Positions 54,001-61,896 of a stretch of 64,000 bases of DNA are shown in pieces. This DNA comes from Poindextera sp035294785. GTDB lineage: Bacteria > Pseudomonadota > Alphaproteobacteria > Caulobacterales > Caulobacteraceae. Position numbers and translations under genes: made by a program. The stretch covers positions 1 to 64,000 of the forward strand of contig DATGKF010000138.1 in NCBI GenBank assembly GCA_035294785.1, in the 5' to 3' direction. Numbering within the stretch: the stretch's first letter is position 1; every line of letters begins with the position of its first letter. The notes beneath the pieces are model-generated. The model made no database searches. It saw only the letters and a program-made list of their open reading frames with translations, and was not told the DNA's origin.

Positions 54001-54243
54001 CGAGGAGAAATAGAGCAGATGATCCAGGCCGGTCAGCTGTTGCTCGATGACCTGTGTCACCGAGGTCTCGACGGTCGCGGCCGAGGCGCCCGGATAGCTG
54101 GTGAAGATGCCGACGGACGGTGGTGCGATCGTCGGATACTGCTCGATCGGCAGCGTGCGGATGGCGAGGGCGCCGGCGACCATGATCACGATCGCGATGA
54201 CCGCCGCGAAGATCGGCCGCTCGATGAAGAAGCGCGACAGCAA
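51094..54243 (-). CDS. RND efflux pump inner-membrane subunit (AcrB/MexB type)
   Basis: 1049 residues, the standard size. MLSRFFIERPIFAAVIAIVI opens the protein; GLLVDDAIVVVENV contains the proton-relay Asp pair and GLSAKNAILIVQFA the relay Lys. The helix and periplasmic-loop order matches the HAE1 family. It exports drugs and detergents with the adaptor encoded just upstream. No TolC-like gene or TetR repressor is adjacent in this window. Confidence 0.95.
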   Translation of the reverse strand: MLSRFFIERPIFAAVIAIVIMVAGALAIRTLPIEQYPTIAPPSVGIFTSYPGASAATVETSVTQVIEQQLTGLDHLLYFSSTSSSDGSAQIQVTFAPGTDPDIAQVQVQNKLQSALPLLPAQVTQQGIGVAKAQAGFLMVVALSDTSGRYTSIDIADYLRSQIVDPLARVNGVGNVRVFGGQYGLRIWLDPNKLKTYSLMPADVRAAVLSQNVQVTGGELGGLPSPPGQELNATITAQSLMTSPEQFKAIILKTQPDGSAVRLADVARVELGADDYSTTTRLNGLPAGGVAIQLSPGANALTTADLVKQKANQLAAALPPGLKLSFPVDSTTFIKLSIRQVVVTLIEAIALVIAVMFLFLQDWRVTLIPAVAVPVVLLGTFGVLAIFGYSINTLTMFAMVLAIGLLVDDAIVVVENVERIMSEEGLPPKEATIRSMNEITSALVGVALVLAAVFLPMAFIGGSTGVIYRQFSITIVSAMALSILVALVLTPALCANLLKPVEKGHRERARGFFGWFNRTFARTVTRHQASLGRVIARPLPALILYAVLIAALIVLFVRLPTAFLPVEDQGSMIGLYTLPVGATQSRTVAVGKQIEHYFLTDEKTNIDAMFTVAGFNFGGNGQNLGQAFIHLSDWKQRPGADNSAQGIAQRATRALSQQVHDGQVFILVPPAVPGLGSSSGFDLQLEDRGGLGHERLMAAQKQLLALAANDPILAGVRANNQEDTPQLHLDIDETKAAALGLDLGQIDDTFASAWGGLFLDNFVDRGRVKRVFMQGDAPFRSRPEDIGGWFVRGASGTMAPFSSFATSHWTVGPSQLARYDGQPSLEIQGQSAPGQSSGAAMREMEKLVGELPRGIGYEWTGLSYQELLSGSQAPLLYALSVLVVFLCLAALYESWSIPLSVILVVPLGVLGAIAAATLRGFYNDVYFQVALLTTIGLSAKNAILIVQFAEGAEKRGAVPREAALVAARLRLRPILMTSLAFMAGVLPLAIASGAGAASQHDIGTGVIGGVLAATVIAIFFVPLFFVLVRRLPGRRPAGAPPTDAPANFA

Positions 54244-54252
54244 CAGCGGCCC

Positions 54253-55449
54253 CTAGCGGACGTTGTCGGCGGGGACGGCGCGGACCCGCGCCCCGGGTTC
54301 GGCTGACTGGGTCCCCTCGACGATCAGCCGGTCGCCGGGATTCAGCCCCGAAGTGACCATCCATTTGTTGGCGACCGTCTGCGACACCGTGAGCTGGCGC
54401 TGCTCGACGACGCCCTTGCCGTTGACGACGAGCGCGGTCGGCTGGCCCTTCTGGTCGTGGCCGATGCCTTGCTCCGGCGCGAGGATGCCGGCCGGGTTCA
54501 CCCCCTCGACGATCGTCGCGCGCACGAACATGCCCGGGAGCAGCAGACCCGACGGGTTCGGGAAGATGGCGCGGAGCGTGACGGCGTCGGTGGTCTGATC
54601 GACCGTGATGTCCGTGACCTGCAGGCGCCCGGCGAGCGGATAGGTCGAGCCGTCGTCGAGCGCCAGATGCGCCTCGGCGCTCCCGGGCGCGCCAGCGGTC
54701 ACCTGGCCCTGCGCGATTTGCCGACGCAGCGCCACGACCTGGGCGACCGACTGGGTCACATCGACGTAGATCGGGTCGAGCCGCTGGATGGTGTCGAGAG
54801 CTGTGGTCTGGTTCGCCGTGACGAGGGCGCCCTTCGTGACCGTCGAGATGCCGATCCGTCCGCTGATCGGGGCCGTGATGCGGGTAAAGCCGAGGTTGAT
54901 CCGCGCGGCGTCCGCCGCGGCCCGATCCTGGCGCACGGTCGCCTCGGCCTCCTTGAACGCAGCTTGGGCGTCGTCGTAGTCCTGCCGGGCCACCGAATCC
55001 TGCTTGACGAGCGTGGCGAAGCGCTCGGCCTTCAGGCGGGTGGTGACGAGGTTGGCCTCGGCATTGGCCAGCTGCGCCTTGGCCTGCTCGTAGGCGGCCT
55101 GGAACGGCGCTGGATCGATCTGGTAGAGCACCTGCCCGGCCTGCACGATCGAGCCTTCCACAAACAGGCGCGCCCGGATGATGCCGCCCACCTGCGGGCG
55201 CACCTCGGCGACCTCGTAGGGACTGGTGCGGCCAGGAAGGTCGGTGGTCAGCTCGACGGGCTGCGCTTCGACGACGACCACGCCGACGGTCGGCGGCGGT
55301 CGCTGACCCCCGCTGTTCTGGCCGCCGCACCCAGCAAGCAGCACGGCCAGCAGCAGGCTCAGACGGCAGGCGCGCCAATCCGAGGCCCTCGGTCGCGTCA
55401 CGCCTCCGGCCTGAGCTTCACCCCGGCCCAGCGGCGCGGATTCATCCAA
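54253..55449 (-). CDS. RND efflux periplasmic adaptor lipoprotein (AcrA/MexA type)
   Basis: 398 residues. A lipobox (LLAVLLAGC) lies about 40 residues in; GTG at 55401 would give a shorter and more typical signal sequence. The core has the hairpin region (NAEANLVTTRLKAERFATLVKQDSVARQDYDDAQAAFKEAEA), the lipoyl motif and the beta-barrel (ITAPISGRIGISTVTKG). It bridges the inner pump and an outer-membrane channel. The stop lies 9 bases before the pump gene start. Confidence 0.93.
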   Translation of the reverse strand: MDESAPLGRGEAQAGGVTRPRASDWRACRLSLLLAVLLAGCGGQNSGGQRPPPTVGVVVVEAQPVELTTDLPGRTSPYEVAEVRPQVGGIIRARLFVEGSIVQAGQVLYQIDPAPFQAAYEQAKAQLANAEANLVTTRLKAERFATLVKQDSVARQDYDDAQAAFKEAEATVRQDRAAADAARINLGFTRITAPISGRIGISTVTKGALVTANQTTALDTIQRLDPIYVDVTQSVAQVVALRRQIAQGQVTAGAPGSAEAHLALDDGSTYPLAGRLQVTDITVDQTTDAVTLRAIFPNPSGLLLPGMFVRATIVEGVNPAGILAPEQGIGHDQKGQPTALVVNGKGVVEQRQLTVSQTVANKWMVTSGLNPGDRLIVEGTQSAEPGARVRAVPADNVR

Positions 55450-55643
55450 GCGCCGCCTCCATCAACAAACGCTCAGGAATTCACTTTGGACCCTGCCGCA
55501 GCCGCGCGCGCCCATACAACCTGCTCAGGTCGGGCGGTGCAAGCCGGTCGGCTGAGCTCTCGACCTTAGCGCCTCGGCGGCTAACCCCCTTTGGCGGCGC
55601 GCTGCGTAGTCCGTCATGAACAGCTTCAGGAGGAGCGCCCATT

Positions 55644-56561
55644 ATGGCGGCTGACCGAACGAAAACACCTTTCAGGCGATGGGCGGCGCTGGCGATGGTC
55701 GCCGCGATCGGCCTTGCCGGCGCGGCGGCGGCTCGCGCCGATCCGGTGGATCTGCAGGTGGTGGATCGCGACACGGGCCGCCCGCTCCGCATCTGGCGCC
55801 ACGACGGACACCTGTTCGTCGCCGGCGAGCCGGGCGAGCGCTACAGCCTGCGTGTGGCCAATCACACGGGCGGCCGCGTGCTGCTGGTCATGTCGGTCGA
55901 CGGCGTCAACATCTACACCGGCGAGACGGCCAGCTACGACCAGAGCGGCTACGTGCTCGATGCGTATCAGTCCTACGACGTGACAGGCTGGCGCAAGTCG
56001 ACGACCCAGGTCGCCGCGTTCAGCTTCGCACCGTTGCCGGACTCCTACGCCGCCCGCACGGGCCGGCCCGTCGACGTCGGCGTGATCGGGATGGCCGTCT
56101 TCACCGAGCGGGTCATCCCGCCGGAGACCTACGCGGCGCCGCCCGAGAGAGAACAGGAGCCGACCGACGAGTCGGACAGGATGTCGTCGCGCGCTGGCCG
56201 GCGCGGCAATTTCGCACCGCCGGTGGTCACGCCGATGACGATCGCGCCTCCGCCGCCGGCGCTCGCGCAGTCGGCGCCCAAGGCCGGCCTCGCCGGCCCC
56301 CCGGCCGACAGCGTCGCCATCGAGTCCGAGCGGCGGGACGAGCGGCTGGGCACGGCGCACGGCGCACGCGAATGGTCGGTGGTTCACCTGGTGGATTTCG
56401 AGCGGGCGACCTCCTACCCGCAGTGGGTTCGCCAGATCGAGTACGACACCCGCGCGCACCTTCTCGCCAGAGGCGTGATCCCCACGCTGCGCGACGACGG
56501 ACGCCAGCCCAACCCTTTCCCCTCGGACTCGGAAGGGTTCGTCCCCGATCCGCCAGGCTAA
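55644..56561 (+). CDS. Secreted hypothetical protein upstream of the sigma factor
   Basis: 305 residues from ATG at 55644. A signal peptide (AALAMVAAIGLAGAAAARA) leads to a beta-rich region (RYSLRVANHTGGRVLLVMSVDGVNIYTGE, SYDVTGWRKSTTQVAAFSF) and a Pro/Ala-rich central linker. I recall a similar conserved family of unknown function. It is 41 bases before the ECF sigma gene on the same strand and probably belongs to the same operon; it may be a signal sensor or a target. ATG preceded by GGAGGAG further upstream. Confidence 0.7.
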   Translation: MAADRTKTPFRRWAALAMVAAIGLAGAAAARADPVDLQVVDRDTGRPLRIWRHDGHLFVAGEPGERYSLRVANHTGGRVLLVMSVDGVNIYTGETASYDQSGYVLDAYQSYDVTGWRKSTTQVAAFSFAPLPDSYAARTGRPVDVGVIGMAVFTERVIPPETYAAPPEREQEPTDESDRMSSRAGRRGNFAPPVVTPMTIAPPPPALAQSAPKAGLAGPPADSVAIESERRDERLGTAHGAREWSVVHLVDFERATSYPQWVRQIEYDTRAHLLARGVIPTLRDDGRQPNPFPSDSEGFVPDPPG

Positions 56562-56602
56562 GCTTTGCGCCCGCGGCGGTACGGCGTCTAAACTGGGTCC
56601 TG

Positions 56603-57184
56603 ATGGAGTCGGACCCGGCGGACGACGCCGAACTGCTGCGCGCCCACAGCGCCGGAGATTCGCACGCGTTCGCGCGGCTCTACGACCGGTATGACCGACC
56701 AAGTTTCCGGTTCATCAGCAGATTGCTCGGGCCTTCGCACCGCGACGCGGCCGAGGATCTGCATCAGGAGACCTGGATCTCGATCTCCAAGAGCGCCGCC
56801 GCTTTCGACCCCGGCCAGGCCGCCTTCCCCGCCTGGCTTTTCACCGTCGCGCGCAACAAGGTCTTCGACCACTTCCGCCGGCAGAAGGTGGCCGTGCTGG
56901 CGTCCGCCCAGGACGACGCGGTGATGATGACGATCGCTGATCCAGGTCCGACGCCGCTGGACGCGGTCCAGTCACGCGAGTTGGCGCAGCGGCTCATCGC
57001 CGCCGTCGACGCGCTGCCGCTGGAGCAGCGCTGCGCCTTCGTCATGTTCGCTGGCGGCGGGCTCTCGCTGGAGGAGATCGCGCAAGCCACCGGCGTCGCC
57101 GCGGAAACGGCCAAGAGCCGGCTGCGCTATGCCCGCGCCAAGCTGCGAGAGGCGCTCGCGGGCGAGAGGTCAGAGCATGTCTGA
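56603..57184 (+). CDS. ECF-subfamily RNA polymerase sigma factor
   Basis: 193 residues. Region 2 spans ARLYDRYDRPSFRFISRLLG to AWLFTVARNKVFDHFRRQK, and region 4 is the HTH QRCAFVMFAGGGLSLEEIAQATGVAAETAKSRLRYARAKLREAL. Its stop overlaps the start of the anti-sigma-like gene by 8 bases. It should direct transcription of a small regulon, including probably its own operon. Confidence 0.93.
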   Translation: MESDPADDAELLRAHSAGDSHAFARLYDRYDRPSFRFISRLLGPSHRDAAEDLHQETWISISKSAAAFDPGQAAFPAWLFTVARNKVFDHFRRQKVAVLASAQDDAVMMTIADPGPTPLDAVQSRELAQRLIAAVDALPLEQRCAFVMFAGGGLSLEEIAQATGVAAETAKSRLRYARAKLREALAGERSEHV

Positions 57185-58124
57185 TCCAGGCCCCGATCCA
57201 ATGGACAAGGCTTACCTCGAGGCCGAAGCGGTGCTGGACGACGATGCCGCGCGCGCGGCGCGTCGCGCCCGGGTGCTGGCCGCCGTTGCGCGGGAAGCGA
57301 CGCCGGCGCAGGCGACCGCCTCCGCGCGGCGGCCCGCCTGGGGACGCGCCCGCTGGCTCGCGGCGGCGGGCGTCGCGGGCCTCGGCCTTCTCGTCGTCAC
57401 CCAGATCTACCGGCCGGCCCAGCATCAGCCGCCGATCGCGCCCTCCGCCGCTCCGGCGCCGGCGGCCCAGGCCGCGGCCTCGTCGGGCCCGCCGGCGCCG
57501 GCGGTCGGAACACCGGCCCCGCCCGCACCCGCCGTCAAGGCCGTCCCGCCGCCTTCCGGCGTCGCCGCGCAAGCCGCGCCGCCCGTCCTGGCGCCCACGA
57601 TCGCGCCGCCAACCGAACTTGCCGCTCCGCCACCGCCCCCGCCCCCGCCGCCGGCCGCCATGGCGGCCTCGCCCCGGGCGTCGCCGGCCGACGAGGCGGC
57701 TGCGCCGCCGCCCGCGTCGTCGGATAGCGTCGTGGTGACGGCCGAGCGGCGCCAGCAGCGACTGGAAAAGGTTCCGGTCGCCGTTTCCACGTTCTCCGGC
57801 CAGTCGCGCGACGCCGCGCCGGCCGCACCGTCCGGCGGCTTGCCGGCCGATCAGGCGGCCAGCCTGCGCGCCGCCGCCGCCGCCGGCCGGGCGGCTGACA
57901 TCGAGGGCCTGCTGGCCAAGGGCGTCCCTGTCGACGCCGCCGACGCCGCTGGCGAGACCGCCCTCATGAAGAGCGTGCAGGCCGACCACCCTGCCGCCGC
58001 CGCCGTCCTGCGCCGCCACGGCGCCAGCCTGGATCGCAGGGACAACGCCGGTGAATCCGCGCGCGACATGGCGGCGTCGAAAGACGATTCGGCGCTCGAC
58101 CGGGCACTCGGCGTTGGCCGGTAA
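57177..58124 (+). CDS. Anti-sigma-like membrane protein with TonB-receptor-plug-like segment and ankyrin repeats
   Basis: 315 residues. Residues 1-57 are cytoplasmic and charged, 59-79 form one membrane helix (WLAAAGVAGLGLLVVTQIY), and 80-180 are a Pro/Ala-rich linker with nine prolines in a row. Residues 182-207 (SDSVVVTAERRQQRLEKVP, then VAVSTFS) match the VVVTA-R-R-x-x-x-L-x-x-VP start of TonB-dependent receptor plugs. Residues 229-312 hold about two ankyrin repeats (AGETALMKSVQ). The 8-base overlap with the sigma gene suggests it restrains that factor. The TonB-like piece may be a decoy or receptor contact; this is inference. Confidence 0.7.
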   Translation: MSDPGPDPMDKAYLEAEAVLDDDAARAARRARVLAAVAREATPAQATASARRPAWGRARWLAAAGVAGLGLLVVTQIYRPAQHQPPIAPSAAPAPAAQAAASSGPPAPAVGTPAPPAPAVKAVPPPSGVAAQAAPPVLAPTIAPPTELAAPPPPPPPPPAAMAASPRASPADEAAAPPPASSDSVVVTAERRQQRLEKVPVAVSTFSGQSRDAAPAAPSGGLPADQAASLRAAAAAGRAADIEGLLAKGVPVDAADAAGETALMKSVQADHPAAAAVLRRHGASLDRRDNAGESARDMAASKDDSALDRALGVGR

Positions 58125-58132
58125 AAACCGAT

Positions 58133-59053
58133 CTAGCGGCGGCCGAGGTGTTTGGTGAGGAAGGACGACATGCGGCGGAACGCATCGTCGCTCTCCGGCG
58201 CCAGCATGCTGCTCCAGAAGGCGTGCGGGAGGGCGTCGTAAACCACGAGTTCGGTCGGAACGCCGGCGTCGGTCAACGCCCGCGCGAGGTTGACGGTGCC
58301 GCTCAGCAGGACGTCGCGACCGCTCGACAGGCATAGTGTCGGCGGAAAGCCGGACAGGTCGCCCCTGATCGGCGAGAGGAGCGGATCGAGAGGATCGGCG
58401 CCGCCGACGTAGGCCCATTTGGCGTCGGTGAGGATCCTGGCCTCGGCCGCTGTAGCGAAGATGCGCAGGGAGTCGGCCGTCCCCGCCAGGTCGGGCTCGC
58501 CGGAGAAGACGCCGAGCACGCCCGGCAGCGGCATGCCTTCCGCCTTCAGCCGCATCATCAGCTGCGGCGCGATGACCGCGCCGGCCGATGTGCCGTAAAC
58601 GCCGATGTCGCGCGGGTCGTGCGCGGCGAGCAGTGTTCGGTACACCGCTAGCGCGTCGTCGACGGCGGCGGGAAAGGGATGCTCGGGGGCGAACCGGTAG
58701 AGCACGGCGATGACGTCCAGCCCGGCGAGGGCGGCGACGGGGATGTTTTCGGTCAGCGAGCCTGAATCGGTCGCAAAGCCGCCGCCGTGCAGATTGAGCA
58801 GCACGCGGCTGCGATCAGCAGAGCCCGAGGCGGGAGCGATACGCCGGACAGGGACGCCCGCGACGATGTCGTCTGCGACCGTGACCGCATAGGCTTTGCG
58901 TTGCTCGGCGCCGACCATCGCCTGGATCTGCGCGGTGATCGGCCGCGTCTGCGCCAAGTCGATCGCGCCGGCCGCTTCCATCGGGACGATAGCCGCGAGG
59001 TAGGCGCGCGCCTCGGCGCTCAGGGTGTCCGGCGGCGACGGCAAGGCGGACAT
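58133..59053 (-). CDS. Alpha/beta hydrolase of the HSL (hormone-sensitive lipase) type
   Basis: 306 residues from ATG at 59053. LNLHGGGFA is the HGGG oxyanion motif, VYGTSAGAVIAP the nucleophile elbow G-x-S-A-G and ALPHAFWSS the catalytic His. HSL-family esterases hydrolyse short acyl esters. No signal peptide. It begins 23 bases after the nitronate monooxygenase stop and may share its transcript. Confidence 0.9.
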   Translation of the reverse strand: MSALPSPPDTLSAEARAYLAAIVPMEAAGAIDLAQTRPITAQIQAMVGAEQRKAYAVTVADDIVAGVPVRRIAPASGSADRSRVLLNLHGGGFATDSGSLTENIPVAALAGLDVIAVLYRFAPEHPFPAAVDDALAVYRTLLAAHDPRDIGVYGTSAGAVIAPQLMMRLKAEGMPLPGVLGVFSGEPDLAGTADSLRIFATAAEARILTDAKWAYVGGADPLDPLLSPIRGDLSGFPPTLCLSSGRDVLLSGTVNLARALTDAGVPTELVVYDALPHAFWSSMLAPESDDAFRRMSSFLTKHLGRR

Positions 59054-59076
59054 GCTCGCCCCCGGCCGGCCGCGCT

Positions 59077-60069
59077 CTAGGCCGGCACCGCTTCTCCGGC
59101 CATGCGATCCAGGCGGCTGTGAATGATGCCTTCGGCCTGCGCCATGATCCGCTTCACAAGCTCCTCGCACGACGGGATGTCGTGGATCAGGCCCTGGCTC
59201 TGGCCGGCCGACCAGATGCCGCCGTCGATGTCGCCGCCCTGCATCACGTTGGCCCGGCCGCGCGCGCCGCTGACCAGTTCGCGCACGTCGTCGATGGTCT
59301 TGGTCGGATCCTGCTGGATGCGGACGACCTCTTCCGAGATGGCGTTCCGGGCCACGCGCGAGGTGTTGCGCAGCGTGCGGTTGGTCAGGATGGTGTCGCG
59401 CTCGGTGTTGCGGACGATGGCCTCCTTCACGTTCTGATGGATGGCCGCTTCCTTCGTGGCCATGAAGCGCGTGCCCATGTTGACGCCGTCGGCGCCCAGC
59501 GCCAGCGCGGCCACGAGCGAGCGGCCGTCGGCCATGCCGCCGGAGGCGATCACGGGGATCTTCACCTGATCCACCGTCGCCGGCAGCAACACCATCAGGG
59601 TCACGTCGTCCTCGCCGGGGTGCCCGGCGCACTCGAACCCGTCAATCGAGATCACGTCCACGCCCAGCCGCTCGGCGGTCACGCTGTGGCGGGCGGAAGT
59701 GCATTTGTGGATCACCTTGACGCCGGCGTTCTTGAAGTCGGGCAGGTGGTCGATCGGGCTGCGGCCCGCTGTCTCGACGATCTTGATGCCGCTCTCGATG
59801 ATCGCCTTGCGATAGTCGTCGTAAGGGATCGGATTCAGCGACGGCAGCAGCGTCAGGTTCACCCCAAATGGCTTCTTGGTGAGCTTGCGCGTCTTTTCGA
59901 TCTCGGCATGCAGCGCCTCTGCGGTCGGGAAGAGGTGCGCGACGATGAAGCCCAGCCCGCCGGCGTTGGCCACAGCGGCCACCAGCTCGCCATAGCCGAC
60001 GCCCGTCATGCCACCCATCACGACGGGGGTTTCGACGCCGAACATCTCGGTGATTTTGGTCTTGATCAC
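59077..60069 (-). CDS. Nitronate monooxygenase (2-nitropropane dioxygenase) family
   Basis: 330 residues from GTG at 60069, with GGGAG about 9 bases upstream. PVVMGGMTGVGYGELVAAVANAGGLGFI is the FMN-binding TIM-barrel start, HKCTSARHS carries the catalytic His region and ASGGMADGRSLVAALALGADGVNMGTRF the phosphate-binding loop. It oxidises alkyl nitronates; many members are of unknown function. Confidence 0.93.
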   Translation of the reverse strand: MIKTKITEMFGVETPVVMGGMTGVGYGELVAAVANAGGLGFIVAHLFPTAEALHAEIEKTRKLTKKPFGVNLTLLPSLNPIPYDDYRKAIIESGIKIVETAGRSPIDHLPDFKNAGVKVIHKCTSARHSVTAERLGVDVISIDGFECAGHPGEDDVTLMVLLPATVDQVKIPVIASGGMADGRSLVAALALGADGVNMGTRFMATKEAAIHQNVKEAIVRNTERDTILTNRTLRNTSRVARNAISEEVVRIQQDPTKTIDDVRELVSGARGRANVMQGGDIDGGIWSAGQSQGLIHDIPSCEELVKRIMAQAEGIIHSRLDRMAGEAVPA

Positions 60070-60259
60070 GGGCTCGTCTCCCTTTGTCTCCAGCGCACCA
60101 TGCGCCCCTTGACCCACCGTCATGGCAAGAGGCGGGCAGACTCTCGAATTTCACCGTATCCAATCGGCGACGCTTGTCGAATCCGGGCCGCGCCTTGTGG
60201 CTCGCCATGATCGCGCCTAATTTCGCGGCCCTTCGCCAACGGCGACGCCAAGGGAGCTC

Positions 60260-61222
60260 ATGGCCGCGCATTATCTGGAGTTCGAGCGGCCGATCGCCGA
60301 GCTCGAGGCGAAGATCGAAGAGCTGTCCAGGCTTTCAGGCGAGGCGGGCGCCGGGTCGTTCGAGACCGAGATCGGCGCCTTGCGCGAACGCGCGGCCCGC
60401 ATGCGAGAGGAGGCCTATTCCCACCTCGACACCTGGCAGAAGACCCAGGTCGCCCGCCATCCCGAGCGGCCGCACTGCGTCGACTATATCGACAGTCTGA
60501 TCGAGGAGTTCGTCGAGCTGCACGGCGACCGCAAGTTCGGCGACGACCAGGCGATCGTCGGCGGCCTGGGGCGCTTCCGCGGGACGCCGGTCGTGGTGCT
60601 CGGCAACGAAAAGGGCCACGACACCACCACGCGCATCAAGCACAACTTCGGCTCCGCCCGGCCGGAGGCCTACCGCAAAGCGGTGCGCCTGATGGACCTG
60701 GCCGACCGTTTCAGCCTGCCGGTGATCAGCTTCGTCGACACCGCCGGCGCCTATCCGGGCGTTGGCGCCGAGGAGCGCGGGCAGGGCGAGGCGATGGCGC
60801 GCTCGCTCGAACGCTGCCTGACGCTCGGCCAGCCGATGATCGCCACCGTCACCGGCGAAGGCGGCTCCGGCGGGGCGCTGGCTATCGCGGCGGCCAACAA
60901 GGTGATGATGCTGGAACACTCGGTCTATTCGGTCGCCTCGCCCGAGGCGTCGGCGTCGATCATCTTCCGCGACCGCGACGCGGCGCCCAAGACCGCGGCG
61001 GCGATGAAAATCACGGCGCAGGACCTGATCGGCTACGCCATCATCGACCGGATCATTCCCGAGCCGCCGGGCGGCGCGCACGCCGATCCGCACGCGGCGA
61101 TCGCCTCCGTCGGCGACGCCATCGAGGACGAACTCTCCGCCCTCGCGGACCTCTCGCCCGACGAACTCAGGAAACAGCGCGCCGACCGCTTCTACGCGAT
61201 CGGCCGCACCGGCATGGGCTGA
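60260..61222 (+). CDS. accA: Acetyl-CoA carboxylase carboxyltransferase subunit alpha
   Basis: 320 residues, normal for AccA. The N-terminal coiled helix (MAAHYLEFERPIAELEAKIEELSRL) is followed by the carboxyltransferase crotonase-like domain: LHGDRKFGDD, SFVDTAGAYPGVGAEERGQGEA and GEGGSGGALAIAAANKVMMLEHS-x-YSVASPE. It provides malonyl-CoA for fatty acid synthesis with AccD. GGGAG precedes the ATG. Confidence 0.95.
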   Translation: MAAHYLEFERPIAELEAKIEELSRLSGEAGAGSFETEIGALRERAARMREEAYSHLDTWQKTQVARHPERPHCVDYIDSLIEEFVELHGDRKFGDDQAIVGGLGRFRGTPVVVLGNEKGHDTTTRIKHNFGSARPEAYRKAVRLMDLADRFSLPVISFVDTAGAYPGVGAEERGQGEAMARSLERCLTLGQPMIATVTGEGGSGGALAIAAANKVMMLEHSVYSVASPEASASIIFRDRDAAPKTAAAMKITAQDLIGYAIIDRIIPEPPGGAHADPHAAIASVGDAIEDELSALADLSPDELRKQRADRFYAIGRTGMG

Positions 61223-61231
61223 GGCGGCCGG

Positions 61232-61807
61232 CTATCCGGGGTTCTTGGCCAGCCAGTCGATGGCGTCCTGCTTGCCTTGCGCCGCCGACTTCTGCATCCA
61301 AACCCGCGCGGTGGCGTCGTCTTTCGGCACGCCCTGTCCATAGGCGTAGAGCCAGCCGAGGCTGAACTCGGCGTTCTCTTCACCCTGCGCCGCGGCCTGG
61401 CGGTACCAGCCGGCGGCGACGGCGAAATCGACCGGCACGCCGTGGCCGTAATAATAGAGTTCGCCGATGTTGTTTTCGGCCGACTTGTCGCCCTGGGCGG
61501 CGGCCAGCATGTACCAGTGCATCGCCTGGCCGTAGTCTTGCTGCACGCCGTCGCCGTTGTCGTAGAGCCAGCCGACGTTGTACTCGGCGCTGGCGTCGCC
61601 CTGGGCGGCCGCCAGCATGTACCAGTGCATCGCGCTGGCGTAGTCCTTGGACGCGAACGCCGCGTCGCCGCGGTTGTTGGCGACCTGGACGCTGATGCCC
61701 TGCGCCGCCGCGGGCGTGGCGACCAGGGCCGGCGCGGCCGCGCCGGCGAGCGCCAGCGCGGCAGCCATCGCCGGCGCGCCCAGGAGTTGTCGAAGTTGGT
61801 AGCTCAT
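61232..61807 (-). CDS. Secreted Sel1-repeat protein
   Basis: 191 residues with an N-terminal signal (GAPAMAAALALAGAAAPALVATPAAAQ). The mature part has about four Sel1/TPR-like repeats: A-x-x-WY-x-x-AA-QG-x-x-x-AE-x-x-x-G-x-LY-x-x-G-x-GV-x-x-D, with two nearly identical copies of AMHWYMLAAAQGD. Periplasmic Sel1 proteins act as scaffolds; the partner here is not known. Confidence 0.88.
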   Translation of the reverse strand: MSYQLRQLLGAPAMAAALALAGAAAPALVATPAAAQGISVQVANNRGDAAFASKDYASAMHWYMLAAAQGDASAEYNVGWLYDNGDGVQQDYGQAMHWYMLAAAQGDKSAENNIGELYYYGHGVPVDFAVAAGWYRQAAAQGEENAEFSLGWLYAYGQGVPKDDATARVWMQKSAAQGKQDAIDWLAKNPG

Positions 61808-61896
61808 CGTCGTCGCCCCCTTGAAGCGGCGCGGTCGAACCGTCGACGGCGCGGCCGATAGAACGCGGCTATTTGGCGCGAAGATCAAGAGGCGAG

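Noticed and set aside
51820..54306. Plus-strand 828-codon open frame antisense to the RND pump
   Set aside because: It lacks any recognisable motif and is rich in Arg, Gly, Asp and His, as expected from reading a GC-rich gene backwards.
51242..55378. Very long open frame (1378 codons) on the minus strand, out of frame with the RND pump and adaptor genes
   Set aside because: It is a by-product of extreme GC content at the third codon position. The pump and adaptor frames contain all family motifs; this frame has none and would overlap both.
55481..55792. Minus-strand 103-codon open frame upstream of the adaptor gene, considered as a possible local repressor
   Set aside because: No HTH or other motif; Arg/Ala/Pro-rich shadow of the secreted-protein gene start and its leader.
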